Made by a program: the position numbers and the translations under genes
The notes under the pieces: model-generated
What the model was told of the DNA's origin: nothing
Databases searched by the model: none
Seen by the model: the letters and a program-made list of their open reading frames with translations, nothing else
Part shown: piece by piece, positions 9,969 through 22,204 of the stretch
How the letters are laid out: each line of letters starts with the position of its first letter
Numbering within the stretch: position 1 is the first letter of the stretch
DNA from: Hyposmocoma kahamanoa
Taxonomy: Eukaryota > Arthropoda > Insecta > Lepidoptera > Cosmopterigidae
NCBI RefSeq assembly: GCF_003589595.1
Contig: NW_020654422.1
Coordinates: 17,186,951-17,250,950, forward strand
Length of the DNA: 64,000 nt
Reading direction: 5' to 3'

Positions 9969-11310
9969 CTCGATTTGTCGTATAAGCCGATTGGCCGTCG
10001 ACACAGCCGATCGGGCGTCGACGTGGCCGTTCGAGTGTCGGTGTCGCACAGTGGGCCCAAATTGATAATTTTGACAAAGGAATAACTTGTGGAGTATTTT
10101 TTTTAATATGATAAATAATAATATTCCTAACAACTTTTATCCATGTATAATTTCTTAAAAGTTGATAGTTTCGGAGAAAAAAAATATTTTTTCTGATCGG
10201 CTTAAAAGTGATATCGTGTCGGTAAAAGTAAAAAAAAACATAGCTGAATCTTTGGTTAAACAATTACTATTGACATAAGCTGAATTCTCGATTATTTCTT
10301 ACATACAGTTATAATTATTACTTACAGTTGAAAGTTTAAAAAATACTCGCTTGTAAATAATACACAATTTATTATGGAATAGAATAGAATACGTCGTACA
10401 TCTGGTTTTCTGCTTGCAATTTAATATATTTTTTTAGAAAGGAAAGACGAGAGTTGCAGACGGCAATGAGATATATATTCTCTTTTTAATTTCCCGTATC
10501 CATTTCGCAGGAGTCACCGAATAAAAAATAGCGTGAAACTACTCGATACTATATTAAAATGTAGGTAACAGAGACGTATTCGATTTAAATTGTTTAATTA
10601 TCATTATCACAGGTCTTCGAAAAGTTTTATGAAACGTCTTGCTTTGGTATGTTTCATCGCCATGCCTACTTCACCGCTGAAGCAAGTGGCAATTAGTATA
10701 CTAACATTTGTTAAGATGACGGCGCAGGTGCCTCAGTGGGAATCGAACTGAGGGCTTACTACACAATATGAGGCAAACGTTCACCCAGCTAGAATATAAA
10801 TGTATGGTATATATATATACATAACTTCACGTCCTTTTCCGCCTGGATAAGCAGAGATAACAGCTTAATGTATAGGTGTATATGTCTTTAAGTGTTTTTC
10901 GTTGGTGGTTTAGGTATTGAGTAGCTTTGTAATGTATTTATTATTAATCTAAAGCGTTGATTAGTATACTAAAAGTGTTGTATACACAATCAACAAATCA
11001 GAGGGCCTCCATTAATTGAAAGAGCGAGACAGATGTACAGCTATCTCGCAAGTATAGAGCTACGCGGCCTGTGGACTTTTCGCGCAGAACAAAATGTCCT
11101 GTCTATTTGTTAGCATTTAATTAGATAAACGTTTATATATCTTCGATTGTATGCTTTCTTAAATGTCTCCCTCGTATAAGCCATATTCCTCACCATCTTA
11201 CCAATTAACTCGCAGGCCAAATTAGAATAAACCGAAATGTGTGGTACTAAATTCTATTTAAAAGCTGGAGCCAAAGAAGCCGTGGCGGTGCCTGTAGCTT
11301 ATTTTAAGAA
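9969..11310. other. Unassigned, with GC-rich patch
   Basis: 9980-10050 has repeated GCCGAT and GTCGAC motifs and CACAGTGGGCCC, perhaps a decayed DNA-transposon end. Otherwise only the SINE head at 10722. Confidence 0.3.
10722..10795 (-). repeat. tRNA-like SINE head remnant
   Basis: The minus strand has TAGCTGGGTGAACGTTTGCC and AGTTCGATTCCCACTGAGGC, i.e. A- and B-box-like blocks spaced as in tRNA. It lacks acceptor-stem pairing, so a SINE head and not a functional tRNA gene. Confidence 0.45.
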
Positions 11311-11313
11311 CTT

Positions 11314-11540
11314 AAATAGCAGTAGAGCTCCTTGTGAAAGATTTCGTCTAGGAATGTACTATCACCTTGCCTATATCCGCCAAGCAGTAATGTCAGCATT
11401 ACTAAGTTTCGGTTTTAAAGGGTAAGGGACCAAGTGAAATTAGAAACACATGAGACTTGTCTATGTTTCAGTGGTAGTGCTCCTCAGATCTTTGTGACTT
11501 AAAGCTCTGAGTGGCATTGCAACTGTTATCTGTGTTCTGA
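11314..11540 (+). mobile_element. SINE-like family A, 3'-truncated copy
   Basis: AGCAGTAGAGCTCCTTGTGA, ATTTCGTCTAGGAATGTACT, GAGACTTGTC and GAGTGGCATTGCAACTGTTA. It stops before the GCTTACCATC end. Confidence 0.65.
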
Positions 11541-11544
11541 TCTG

Positions 11545-12620
11545 ATGTTGAAACTCTTTTTAATGTAAAATAGACACACGCCTCGCCACAATTTCACTTG
11601 ACATTAAACGACGATGTGACCGACGATGTTTTTCCAAAAAAAAGTCCATTTACTTTTGGTTTTGGACAGCCCCAAATTGTAGATATCGGAAAACAAAGAT
11701 AGTGGTTGGTATTCCATTTTTTACCATTAGGAAGGTACTAGCAAAGAGCTTCTTGCGAATGAGTGGTGCATCATTGTTATAAGGATGGAGAATTCCGTTC
11801 ATATTCTAATTTTTAAGTCGACTGAAGGTCGGTAAAGGTGGAACAAAATTGTAAAGTTCCTACTCCTCCTTGATAAGGAGCTTTAAGTTTGCGTCGTTGA
11901 AGTCTCGGGTTACGAGACAGCTGCCAGCTGCTGTCAGCTAAGAACAAGTTTAGCGATCCAAAGTATAAATCGGTATTTGCTAACTGTTTTGTTCATTCTC
12001 CAAACACGATATTTTACGTGCATTTTACTTGGTCACGAAGCATAGTCGTCGACTTTCATAGTAAGTACCACTGCCCAAGTTCGACTTATTTTCTTTGCGT
12101 TGCAAAATGTTCTCCGTAATACTTGCTAAAGCAATGTGCTATACACATACGCCTTGACATAGAATAAGACGGTAATATGTATTTTTATTTTAGCGCAATA
12201 CGCGACGTTTTATTTACTAAATGTCACGGGTTCACTTTTATTAAAAACAAATCAAAATATGACAAACTTAAGACATGAAATTACGTTCGTTTATATTTCG
12301 ACCTATAGCGCACTCAGTCGCATAAATTCACCTACAAAAGTGTTTAGTGAGTTTCTCCCCTTACTAAATAACTCTTTTTGACGTAGCTCATCTCCCATAT
12401 ATACTCGGAAATACGTTTGTGAAGTGACAACAGCGGTAGATGGTAATGCTTCCTGTGAGTATATTTGCTCAAGTGATTAATTCCAACGCTGTCTTTGAGT
12501 GTAATAAGTAATATCGCCGTGGGCCTGTTATTCATACAAATATTAACCGAAGGAAAATTTGATTTCCATCTCCTAATTGTATTTTGTCAAATGATTATAA
12601 TTGCTCTAAAGAACTGTTTG
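11545..12620. other. No gene recognised
   Basis: Mixed unique-looking DNA; frames are short and without splice context. Confidence 0.4.
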
Positions 12621-12624
12621 TACA

Positions 12625-12965
12625 TCTTTCGGAATACATGAATATAAAGCAGGTACAGTATGCTGTACCTCTTCTTGGCATTTCGAGTCTGATGGTATTT
12701 GTGAGGACCAGTACTTAGCGACTAGCACAGCGTTATCAGTGGCGTTGTAGAGGAGGTCCTCGCGTATGCAGATGTAGGAAGACGCAGGGCAGGACATATG
12801 ATGTGCTATTGTCTGGGGAGACACCACATAGACATACGCTCCCCGAGCTATAACTCCACTTGTGCATGCTCTTTTTGCTTCGGTCCCCACTTGAATCTAT
12901 TTAGAGACTTCCAAGTTAGATAAGGTAAGGTCATGCTCAGAAGGGAGGTGCTCCGACAGTAGAAC
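12625..12965 (-). pseudogene. LINE reverse transcriptase C-terminal remnant
   Basis: Second copy of the tail at 30-300. The minus strand shows CPASSYICIREDLLYNATDN and AVLVAKYWSSQIPSDSKCQEE, with the preceding part (WKSLNRFKWG-like, SKRACTSG) frameshifted. The TTCCAAGTTAGATAAGGTAA and GGGAGGTGCTCCG flank corresponds to 25-70 of the first copy. No intact polymerase. Confidence 0.6.
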
Positions 12966-12969
12966 ACAA

Positions 12970-13840
12970 GATCTTAATGCCTATATTTTGAATACTTCCT
13001 GTATCAATCTTCGGTTTTGCTAGCGGAATGATTTCTGGCAATTAACAAAAGTTGTGCAACAAAATTTGATAGAGAGTCCCCCTTGTTACATTGTACCCAT
13101 TATAAAAATTCCCCTTCCATGATATCTGAGCATAATTATGGAAATATGCGTTGACTGTAATAATGGGGATGGAGACGGGATCGGAGCCTCGGGCGTGTTA
13201 GATAATAGACCGTAGGAGTTCGGTTACGGCGTCCTGTGGTAAAAATTTGCCAACAATCTCCCCTTCCCATCATACGAAATCTGAGAATAATTAAGAAAAC
13301 GTGTAAATCTTACTTGTACCACGGTCGCGTTACTCGAGTCGCCTCAAGCGTTCTTCGTGTATTTGTTTGCGCCATCAAAAGTATCTTAATAAAAATACAA
13401 CATTTTATTCCAGACATTTTGTTATTAATTAAGAAGAAAAATTATTTTACTTTACGATTTCCAGGGTAACCAGGGGAAACTTGTAAGCTTGTGAAGCCAG
13501 AGGAATTTTATTATAATTGGAAAAGTAAAAAATTAAATTAATGAACCAATGATACGATGCAATCATACGATGAAAAAAAAAAAATAAAAACTTTATCAAA
13601 ATAAATACAAACAGAAAATAACACGCGTACGTACGTGCTTAGTTAATATGATCGGTATTACTGTTTACTTAGATTGATTGGAGTGAGTTGAATATATATA
13701 TATATACGTATATATACATATATATATAAACATAATATTTTAACTGGTTCTTGACTCGACAATTGGAGGTTTAGGTTTTAGCCTGAGTATAACATAAATA
13801 TGTATCTACATAATATGTAGCAACTCATTACTTTACGCTA
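12970..13840. other. No gene recognised
   Basis: Contains A-rich and TA-rich stretches only. Confidence 0.4.
13691..13731. repeat. TA microsatellite
   Basis: (TA)n with CG and CA interruptions. Confidence 0.8.
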
Positions 13841-13847
13841 AACATTT

Positions 13848-14035
13848 AGTAAGCAGCAGAGCTCGTGAAAGAGTTCGTCCAAGGACGTACTGCCACCTTA
13901 TCTATTTCTGCTGTCAAGCGGTAATGTGACCATTATTGCGTTCCGGTTTAAGGATGCTGGTGAAATTAGAGGCACAGGGGAAATGTCAACTTATGGCTCA
14001 GGTTGTCGGGCGCGGTGGCAGTGAATTTAAAAGTG
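13848..14035 (+). mobile_element. SINE-like family A, 3'-truncated copy
   Basis: GCAGCAGAGCTCGTGAAAGA, GTTCGTCCAAGGACGTACTG, GGGCGCGGTGGCAGTGAATT, then diverges. Confidence 0.65.
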
Positions 14036-14039
14036 CAAT

Positions 14040-14690
14040 GACCTGTGTCAATTTTTTTTTAATATGGAAGGCTGTAGTTGAATATCAACGGCGCTGAGAA
14101 ATACTCCGCCATTCTGCTGAGCTACTGACCTTTTTATCTCCCACCACTATTCTCAGATACTATGTGTAATGTTTATTTGGCAATGTGCTGAGAAAAGTAA
14201 AATATTTTATTAATTTTTTTATTATATTTAAGAAAATTTCGTTCGAAGCTGCAAAATCCATGCTACAAAGTATTTTATGAGTAGGAACCTAAGAAACACT
14301 TGTAGTTCTATAAACATTAATGTTTGGCCAAAAGGCGAGTCTCAAAGGTTAGTAGTGTACGTGCTCGCCTCGCTTGTCGTTTGTTTTTCTTAAGCAAAAG
14401 GGAAAAAACGTCTGAAACACAAGCCACGCCTAAAGACCGGGGTCGGGAAAAATTGCCCAGAGCTAGAGGTCGCCTTTGACTAATCCGAGGCCGAAGCTGC
14501 GCTATTACAAGAAAAGAGTAATTCAGATTTCACCTTAATAACACGTGATTGTGAAAAACTTAAATGATTGTAATAACTACGTAACTAAAGCGTAAAAATA
14601 AACATAAATAAAAAAACTTTAGGTAACATTACATACGTTGCTCTGATGCCAAAGTAAGTAACTAAAGCATTTGTGTTATGGAAATCGGAA
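14040..14690. other. No gene recognised
   Basis: GC-richer patch 14330-14515, not identified. Confidence 0.4.
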
Positions 14691-14696
14691 ACAACG

Positions 14697-14906
14697 ATCG
14701 CACAAAGATCTGAGGTACACTACCACTGCGCCCGTCACCCTGAGACATAAGCTGGCAAGTCCCATGTGCCTGTAATTTCCCCAGCATCCTTACCCTTCAA
14801 AACCGGAACACAATAATGCGGACATTACTGCTTGGCGGCAGAAATAGGTAAAATGGCAGTTCAACCCTGGACGAGTTTTTCACAAGGAGCTCTACTGCTA
14901 CTAAAT
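14697..14906 (-). mobile_element. SINE-like family A copy
   Basis: Reverse orientation: CAAAGATCTGAGGTACACTA, CTGCGCCCGTCACCCTGAGA, CATAAGCTGGCAAGTCCCAT and AAGGAGCTCTACTGCTACTA. The A/T-tailed 3' end is missing. Confidence 0.65.
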
Positions 14907-14909
14907 AAT

Positions 14910-17290
14910 AAATAAATATTTCCAGTTAGGTATATTAATTTAAATAACCATTACAAAACTCAGATTAAAATTGAAACCAGACATTTAGTTAATTTTGGTC
15001 TCGAAAAAGTATTCAAATCTTCCTAACCCCTAATAAATTCTGACACCGATGTGACAGAAGATAGATGACTCCTTGTTATTAAGATTGATGGATATATTTT
15101 AGGTAGTTGTTTACACGTAGCACATTCTGAAATAGGAGATAAGATCTCTCGATATTATCATAATCTGGCTGGCGTCAAAAGGTTCAGTCACGTAATGATG
15201 TGTCAGTTTTCTAGTCCTGTCTACGACGCAACTGACTCCACGAAAATTGGATTCCTTTATTGATAACAGGGCAAAGGATTGGGTAGCGTTTCCGGCCCGA
15301 AAACACGTACACAGGAAAACTTAATTGGGATGAAAGAAACTGTTTTCTGTAAATGTCACTTTCGATTATAAGTGGAACAAGAGAATTGGCCACGAAAATC
15401 GACACGACGAATCTTTGCGCTACGTCAACATTTCCTTTGTTTACTCAGTAAAGGCGTTTCATATTTTTACTCACAACATTTGACAAACCAAATATTTAAG
15501 AACGAGTTCCACAAGTAGAAGAAGCGCATAAGAAAGAATTGAGGTTGCGAAGCAATTTCATAACCTACTAGGAATGAATGAGTTAGTCGAAGAATAAACA
15601 CAGTAGCCATAATAAGGCTGCTTGAATTGTGGCGCCCAACATGGGGCTGTGATGCAAAACTTTTTTCATTTCGTGAAAAAATACTGTGACTGCTGCTGCT
15701 GTTGATAGAAGAATGTTTTGACAAATATAAAGTTTTATTTTCAATGGAAAGGGAAAAAGGTTCTTACAAATTGTTTCATTGTGTACACGAATCTTAGAAT
15801 TTCGCACTGGGAAAACATCGCAATGTATACCAAAACTATTAAATTTGGAGTAGGTAGTTAGGAACCTTTTCCTTATAGTTAAGATTGTTTACCACTTAGC
15901 AGAATAGTTATATAGCAAACCGTCCTTGTACTCGTATAGTAATATGGATCTTGCTCCTTAAAATTTCTACATTAGAACAAGGTGACCCAAAACAAGTTGT
16001 TCTTCCAACAACAACAACAATTTGTCACAGTCTCACCAAATTAAGAAAGACATTAAAATATTTTTCGTATTTATCGCAAAGTTTTTATGTGAAACAGAAA
16101 AAAAATGAAATTTCCGGCATCTAAGAAGGGATGATGGATGATCTAAGTGAATTCAATTTACGTTTTTGCTTCAATGGATACTTTACAAGGAACGCTTAAA
16201 AAGAGAGAGCTTTTTTAGCGATTACTGAAATAAGACGACAAGTGATTGGTACATGGTCTATCAGATGGGACTTCTTTACAAATTTTCTTCCATAGTATTC
16301 ATTTTTGCGTTCATGTCTTGTGCCAAGTTTCATGTGTGTGTCAAGAGAAGTTAGGTTAGGTTAGATACGACCTATGTGGACCGTGACCCCTCTTATGTCC
16401 ACAAAAGCATGCCAATACCTTGGGTTTCACGATTTTCATATGTACTTTTGTAATTTCTCGCTAAGGATCGCGTATAATTCACCTCTATGAAACCTCCCGT
16501 GATATACGCTGATTACTATACGGTGTGAAAATAAGATTCCCAAAAAAAAAATTGCGCTATACAAAAAGGAACACAAACTTACCTCGAAATTTTGCAAGAA
16601 AACCGCTATATTTATATAGGTACTTTATATAATATTAACGATTTTTTTAATATCGATTGAACTAAATAGAACACGTGACGTATACGACATACATTTTTCA
16701 AATGACTTTACTTTCGTATGTAAGAAAAATAAGTTCTGAAATAAAGCAAGTGACCCTGCCGTTCGACTCGCGCAATAGAACCATGGTAGAACCGATTCAG
16801 TACGGGAAAATTTTTAATTCGACCTGAAGTAGTGTCGACACTCCAGTTGACCCTTGATGATTTTTTCTATCTTTAGTTAAAAAAAGTTAAAATGAGAAAA
16901 TGTCTTTCTTTCTTCTATATTAAGTGTATTTTGTATATTTCCTTTATTTAATGTCATATATTATTTGTTATTTAGGTTGTGCTTGTAACGAACACCTTTG
17001 CGTGTACCTGTTCAGGTTTATTCATGTAAATTATTGTCACTCGGTTTAAAGTTTCATGAATAATATGTTCACTAAAGTAATTAGTTTGAAATGTAGCTCG
17101 TAAGGACCAGACTAAGTATGTTTGCAAAGGTCTGAAATTTACAAAATACGTTTTGCAAATATTTTAGAACGTTTGCTTGGAGCCAAAACGAGACTTGTCG
17201 AGGCTGTTGTTTTGAACAAACAATTGAATGTTTATTTAAATTAGAAAAATAATATCGATAAAAAAGCAAAAATTAAACACATTAATTAGT
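14910..17290. other. Long stretch without recognised features
   Basis: 2.4 kb with only short frames. A TTAGGTTAGGTTAG motif is at 16351-16364. Overlapping minus frames at 15467-15807 have no family signature. Confidence 0.4.
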
Positions 17291-17295
17291 TCAAG

Positions 17296-17590
17296 TGACA
17301 TCTCTAGTCAGTCGCTGGTAGCTGTAAAGGTACTTGGCTGAGTGAAGAAAAACTTTCATAGATTTCTCACAGATGGTGCAGCAAAAAAAAAGTATTTAAA
17401 AACAAAAACAGAAGATCTGCAACAAGCACATAGAGAAATTAGTAAGGTCTGATGCTTCGTTCCGTAGCTCACTTGGGAGAGCGTCAGCCACGGTATGACT
17501 AGATCGCTGATCCGAGTCCAGCTGCATCAGCAGATCTTTGTATTTATAATAATTATTATAACAAAGTAGTGAAGTAATTTCATAAAAGCA
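17296..17590 (+). mobile_element. tRNA-derived SINE, family C
   Basis: ATCTCTAGTCAGTCGCTGGT, AGCTGTAAAGGTACTTGGCT, TTCATAGATTTCTCACAGAT, TTCCGTAGCTCACTTGGGAG (A box) and GATCCGAGTCC (B box). It ends TATTTATAATAATTATTATA ACAAAG. The longest copy, with both flanking arms. Confidence 0.7.
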
Positions 17591-17867
17591 ACTGAATATC
17601 ATGGTAGTAAAATAACGTTGTAATCAATATATTTAATATTAAGAGCTGCTAATTGGTTCTACGAATAATTTGGCTTTTATAAATTTGAACAGAAAGGCTG
17701 AACTCATGGAACAAAATTAATTACTCGCATGAGAGTGTTTATAACATATATTTGTTTCCAAAAACGTTTTAAAAGCCGCCGGTCTAAATAAATTTGTAGT
17801 TAAAATCTTTAGAGTGTACGAATAAGTAATAATTTTTAATTTTTCCTTTATCGAAAAGCTCTTGGTA

Positions 17868-17985
17868 AATTTCAAATTGAATCTCGCACATATATTCCAA
17901 AAATCTCAGAGGTGCAAGCCGGGTTCGAATCCATGACTTTCTGCTTGAGAGGCGAAAAATCAATCAATTAAGCTACCACGGCTCT
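17868..17985 (-). mobile_element. Family F SINE, head fragment
   Basis: CCAAAAATCTCAGAGGTGCA, AGCCGGGTTCGAATCCATGA and TTCTGCTTGAGAGG, complement of the 54140-54240 head. Confidence 0.65.
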
Positions 17986-18421
17986 TTATCTTTTCAAATA
18001 ATTGTACGGACAACGGCACACCAGACTAGACATTTTTGTTCGAAAGTCACCTCCAGTGCAACGGAACAAGATACGTCAATGTGTAGCTTGATGTGCGGGC
18101 GTGTGTACATGTACATCTCTAAAAATAAGAATAGTTATATAATCCATTTTTGTGTATCACGTTCATTTCAGTTATTTAGTACACTATCCTCTCTTGGGAA
18201 ATTGATTTACAAGATAAATTGCGTATTTACCAAGAGGGTGTCGTCGTCGTTTAAAATACAATCAATGAGCGCCGTGATGGAACCGAGACGCCGCCGGCTG
18301 CTAATTCCATTATCGAACGAAATTGGTGCCTTCCCATTTCGTATATCTCAGGTTTTAACAGCTTTATTCTATATTCCAAGTTTTTGGGAATTGTGTAGGT
18401 GCTCATAATATTATATGTAGT

Positions 18422-18712
18422 ATAGTAGCAGTAGGCTTGTGACAGAGTTCGTCCAGGAAAGTACTGCCACCATTACCTATTTCTGTCGCCAGGCGGAAAT
18501 GTGAGCATTACTGCGTTTGAAAGGGTAAAGTTGCTAGTGAAATTACAGGCACATGGGACTTGTCAACTTATGTCTGAGGGCGACTGGCGTAGTGGCAAAA
18601 CCACTCAGATCTTTCAGATCGATTTAAAGCTCTGAGTGGCACTGCAACTGTTATGGACAGGCGTGGCTTACCAGGCGCACGACTCATTCGTCCCGCCACT
18701 TGGTGTCATAAA
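18422..18712 (+). mobile_element. SINE-like family A copy
   Basis: AGCAGTAGGCTTGTGACAGA, TGAAATTACAGGCACATGGG, TTTAAAGCTCTGAGTGGCAC and CGTCCCGCCACTTGGTGTCA before an A run. Near complete with a small deletion at CATCAG. Confidence 0.7.
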
Positions 18713-18904
18713 AAAATATGAAATCTATAATCAAAATCAATACAGAAAGCTGTTACGGTAGCTATCAAAGTTTTTCGTCTATTTTTTTATTTCTGACAGC
18801 ATAGGGTTGACAGAAAAATTTGATTTCTCATCCTCTTTTCGAGTCTTTAGTTTAGAATTGAGTCCGTACATCAGCACCATGGCTTGAGTTTCGCTCATCA
18901 TTTG

Positions 18905-19190
18905 ACTATATAATAACTACGTAAACTGTATAATTCTTATAATTATTAATACAAAGATTCGACCGGATTCAAACCGACGACGTCGTCTAGCAAATCGCGC
19001 CAGACGCTGTGCCAACTTAGCCACGGAACGCACCACCTCACGAATTTTTCTATATGCTTGTTTGTCGGACCTTTGTATCTGGTTGTTAACGACTTTTTAG
19101 CCATAGTAGCGCCATCTATGAGAAATCTATTAAATTATTTCGTCACCCAGTTAGGCACCTTTACAGCTACAGCCCTGGCTAGAGATGCTT
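18905..19190 (-). mobile_element. tRNA-derived SINE, family C
   Basis: AATTCTTATAATTATTAATA, AAAGATTCGACCGGATTCAA, GCCAACTTAGCCACGGAACG, GGCACCTTTACAGCTACAGC and GGCTAGAGATGC. Full length, reverse orientation. Confidence 0.7.
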
Positions 19191-19199
19191 AGTTGGCAT

Positions 19200-19900
19200 A
19201 ACGTCTGCCTCGAAGGAGTTTCAAAAAAATTATTGAACACCATGCTGGTGAAATATCCTGACATTCAATAAAACCACTTATATAATTCTGAATTAATTTT
19301 ATGAATTTGATACTTGTTGTAGTTACAAATGCGTTAAATACATAGATAGCAGTATAAACATGCAGAGGCAAGAATATTTTACAAATTATCTATTTGAACT
19401 TCAAGGTGAGATGAAGTCACGAATAAGACAGATAGGAGCATACCATGAAAAATATACCAACCAGAATTAATAAATTATATAACCTAATAGCAACTTTAAT
19501 AAATTATCTCATTTTATTTGCTTAACCATGACATTTGTCACTCGTGACCTGTGACCGTCTGCTGTCGGCAACAGTGACAAATCTATAAGGTTTGTCTTCA
19601 TGGTTAGTACTATACCGTTACAAGTTGAACTTGTCATTCTGGGTGCTTTCTTATTCTCTGGATACCTTGTTAATATTATATTATACGTCGTTAAATCGGT
19701 TTTTAATCTTTTCGAAATTCGCACGATTTCATAATGACAGACTTGAATAAGCTATCTTGTTGTATTGTTTGGCGGCCGGTCATAAAACACCATGCCAAAT
19801 CCCTTTACAACATGTATTCAAGAGTGAAGGATAATAGTGACCATGATTGGGCGTACCCCACAGGCGACGCGCAGACGCAGCACCCGGCGTATGTGGGAAG
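19200..19900. other. No gene recognised
   Basis: The part from 19760 may belong to the LINE end at 19905 but is too decayed to say. Confidence 0.35.
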
Positions 19901-19904
19901 TGGA

Positions 19905-20012
19905 CTAGAGTTGTTACGAAAGGTGTGAGTATAAAATGACGGCTGATAGGGGAGAATGGAAGAAAAATACATGTTGTGCCGATTCCACCTAGCGTGGGAT
20001 AAGGACAGGAAG
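19905..20012 (+). pseudogene. LINE 3' coding end remnant
   Basis: TGACGGCTGATAGGGGAGAA then ACATGTTGTGCCGATTCCAC and TAGCGTGGGATAAGGACAGG. The reading MTADRGEWKK.TCCADST fits the end of a LINE ORF2 (DRxxWxxxTCCADP) followed by its usual 3' tail. Badly decayed. Confidence 0.5.
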
Positions 20013-21290
20013 AATAAGAAGAAGTTGTATTGTTTAGGAATTGGGAAGTGAAAATACCGATTATACATTATTTTAGCCATTGCATATCGGTCTCTACATC
20101 TTTTTACTTTTATGGCTTTCTCTCTACCGACCCTTAGGGTATACGAGAAGGGCACTATGACGAGCATGCTCGCGCAGGGACCATCTCAGTCAGGTCCTAA
20201 CCCCAGATCAGCCCGTTTGCACGGACTTCATCCAGTTCTCTGTAAGGCCTTAGGTGAGCCGCCCTGGGTGCACGTGCAGCACCCATCCTATTTATAAAGG
20301 TTTTCTGTAGTGTCAAAAATTACTAATAAAAACAAGTAGCAAACATTTCCTATGACATATTAAGGTTAACCAAAAAGTTTAAAAAAATTACAACTTGGTT
20401 TGTATTTTTCGAATTCAAATACCATGCGCTGCTGGATAGTAGTGGACGCAACTCGCAGTGCCTCGTTTCGTGTTGGCTAGTTTCATGGTATTAGCATATA
20501 AATGATATGCCAGACCATTTTCCTAAATGACGCCGGTCGAGGCCACGATTAAGTTTTTAAGATAGTGGAAATAGCTTAAGTGAATAACGGAATACAACCT
20601 TATAAAATAGTTGTTTTAGGGGTTCAGCCTTTGGTTGTATACGATACGATAGCTGTAGAAACAGAGAATAACAACTTCGGTATGATATCCATATTGGTAA
20701 ACCTGTATAAACGCGTGTTAGGTTACACGTGTTTGTTTTACGCGTTCTGTCATCGCGCGCCTTTTCAATGCGACATATGGCATGTAGTTGAAAAGGTTGT
20801 CACGCACTGATGGCACCGCTTAAGCATGTCCTGTAGATTGTAATGTAGCCTGGAGAGTCCTGTTGATGTTTTTGTAGAGTTTTGTCATTTCTAGACGTAT
20901 CAGAGCTTCGACGTTATTTAATTTTTCCAGAAAATGTGTGTGATGTATGTGTATGATGAGAGAGAGCACGTGTGCTCGCTTCGAGAGTTTGGTAGAGAAT
21001 TAAGACGGATCGAAACAAAATGAGAATGACAAGGCAAAGGAATTAAAGAACGATTCAAAATTGGAAAATAAGTGGCCAGGATCCAGAGAAAAGATGATAA
21101 AAAGGTGGGATGACCATAGAGGAGGTCGCATAGTCACAACGTTCTAATTTATATGTAGTACAATCGTAGACCATATTATGGTCTGCGAGTACGACGCAGC
21201 GTAACCGCTCGTAAAGCCAACGCAACGCATCGTGTTGCATCGCTTAAGTCGTATTTTCGCTCGATATGCTTTGAATCAGTATAGCATAGT
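20013..21290. other. Unassigned; GC-rich frame and possible LINE debris
   Basis: 20112-20260 is GC-rich and open, with an AG before GGTATACG and a GTGAGC donor after CCTTAG, but resembles no known exon. 21000-21120 ends with a KRWDDH-like reading seen in LINE tails. Confidence 0.3.
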
Positions 21291-21294
21291 ATGA

Positions 21295-21754
21295 GTGTAG
21301 TGTGCAATCTTACAAATGACTTTCGCAATACGCAAACGAGGGTAGTTGCTTACAGTCGCGTACTGAGTGACCGGGCTGTCAGGGCTTTGAAGCGCAGTAT
21401 TCGCCGAGTCACCGCGGCGTAAGCTCATGATAAAGGACCACGGACTAGTTCGAAAAATGTCGAGCAAAAATTCGACTTCAGGCGAGGTATTTCATATATT
21501 TTAGGAAGTGAGGACCGCCCCTCGCGTCCCGCAATCCGCGCGCTGAAAAGTAATATGAACAGAATAAGAACAAGCGGCGCAAATATGACAGATCCGATGG
21601 CGACTAACGGGGCAGAGGGCGGCGCGGGGTGTTGTTAAACTGCTGGGCAATTTTGAAAGTTTAGGACAAATGACATAGGGTTTCAGTTGAAAACCAAAAT
21701 TTAGAAAGTTAACTGCAGTACTTAAAGAGTAATAATAATGATGTATCTCACTAC
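21295..21754 (+). repeat. Dispersed repeat J, copy 1, left part
   Basis: The longest copy. Its 5' part (GTGCAATCTTACAA, AGTGACCGGGCTGTCAGGGC) also matches 47775-47955. Interrupted at about 21760 by an AACCGAC-ended element. Confidence 0.75.
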
Positions 21755-21759
21755 AGAGT

Positions 21760-21991
21760 ACTAAAAAAACCGACCTCAAAAGTTCGTGGAATTACATCTA
21801 TTTGCCAAGTTTTATTGAAATCGGTTACCGGAAAGGGCGCGAAACCGGATTCATCCCCTAGTTTGCCACTCTTAGAGGGACAATATTCTCATCAAATTCA
21901 AATGGGACCACTACCGAGGTACCATCTTTCCAGTCAAAATCGGTTTAATACAGTCGAATTGCAAACCTCCTCCTTTTTTTGAAGTCGGTTC
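21760..21991 (+). mobile_element. AACCGAC-ended repeat inside J
   Basis: Ends AACCGACCTCAAAA and TTTTGAAGTCGGTT are imperfect inverted repeats. The inner sequence (GAAATCGGTTAC, GGATTCATCCCCTAGTT, CACTA..GAGGTACC, CCTCCTCCTTTTTT) is a very common lepidopteran interspersed repeat. Non-coding. Confidence 0.6.
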
Positions 21992-22202
21992 AAAAATTAT
22001 GTGTAAAGTTACAAAGTTCTTAAATCATTCGTTTTAGATTTTTATTTTAGCCTGTTTTCAGTATTTTATATGATCGGGTAAAGCACATCCTAACAAATTA
22101 GCACATATTTGAACCTACTTACTTTATGTGCATATATTTTGTGTAAGACCGTTATTTAAAAGTAAATAGATAAACCATTTGATCTAGCAAAATTGTTTTT
22201 CC
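21992..22202 (+). repeat. Dispersed repeat J, copy 1, right part
   Basis: Continuation of J after the 21760-21991 insertion; aligns with 30008-30262 and ends near GTTTTTCCCG. Confidence 0.7.
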
Positions 22203-22204
22203 CG

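Noticed and set aside
16351..16364. Telomeric TTAGG repeats
   Set aside because: Fewer than three units here and at 51184-51199; chance or SINE-like occurrence.
20112..20297. Host exon with AG/GTGAGC borders
   Set aside because: No recognisable protein and neighbours are LINE debris; could equally be repeat-derived.
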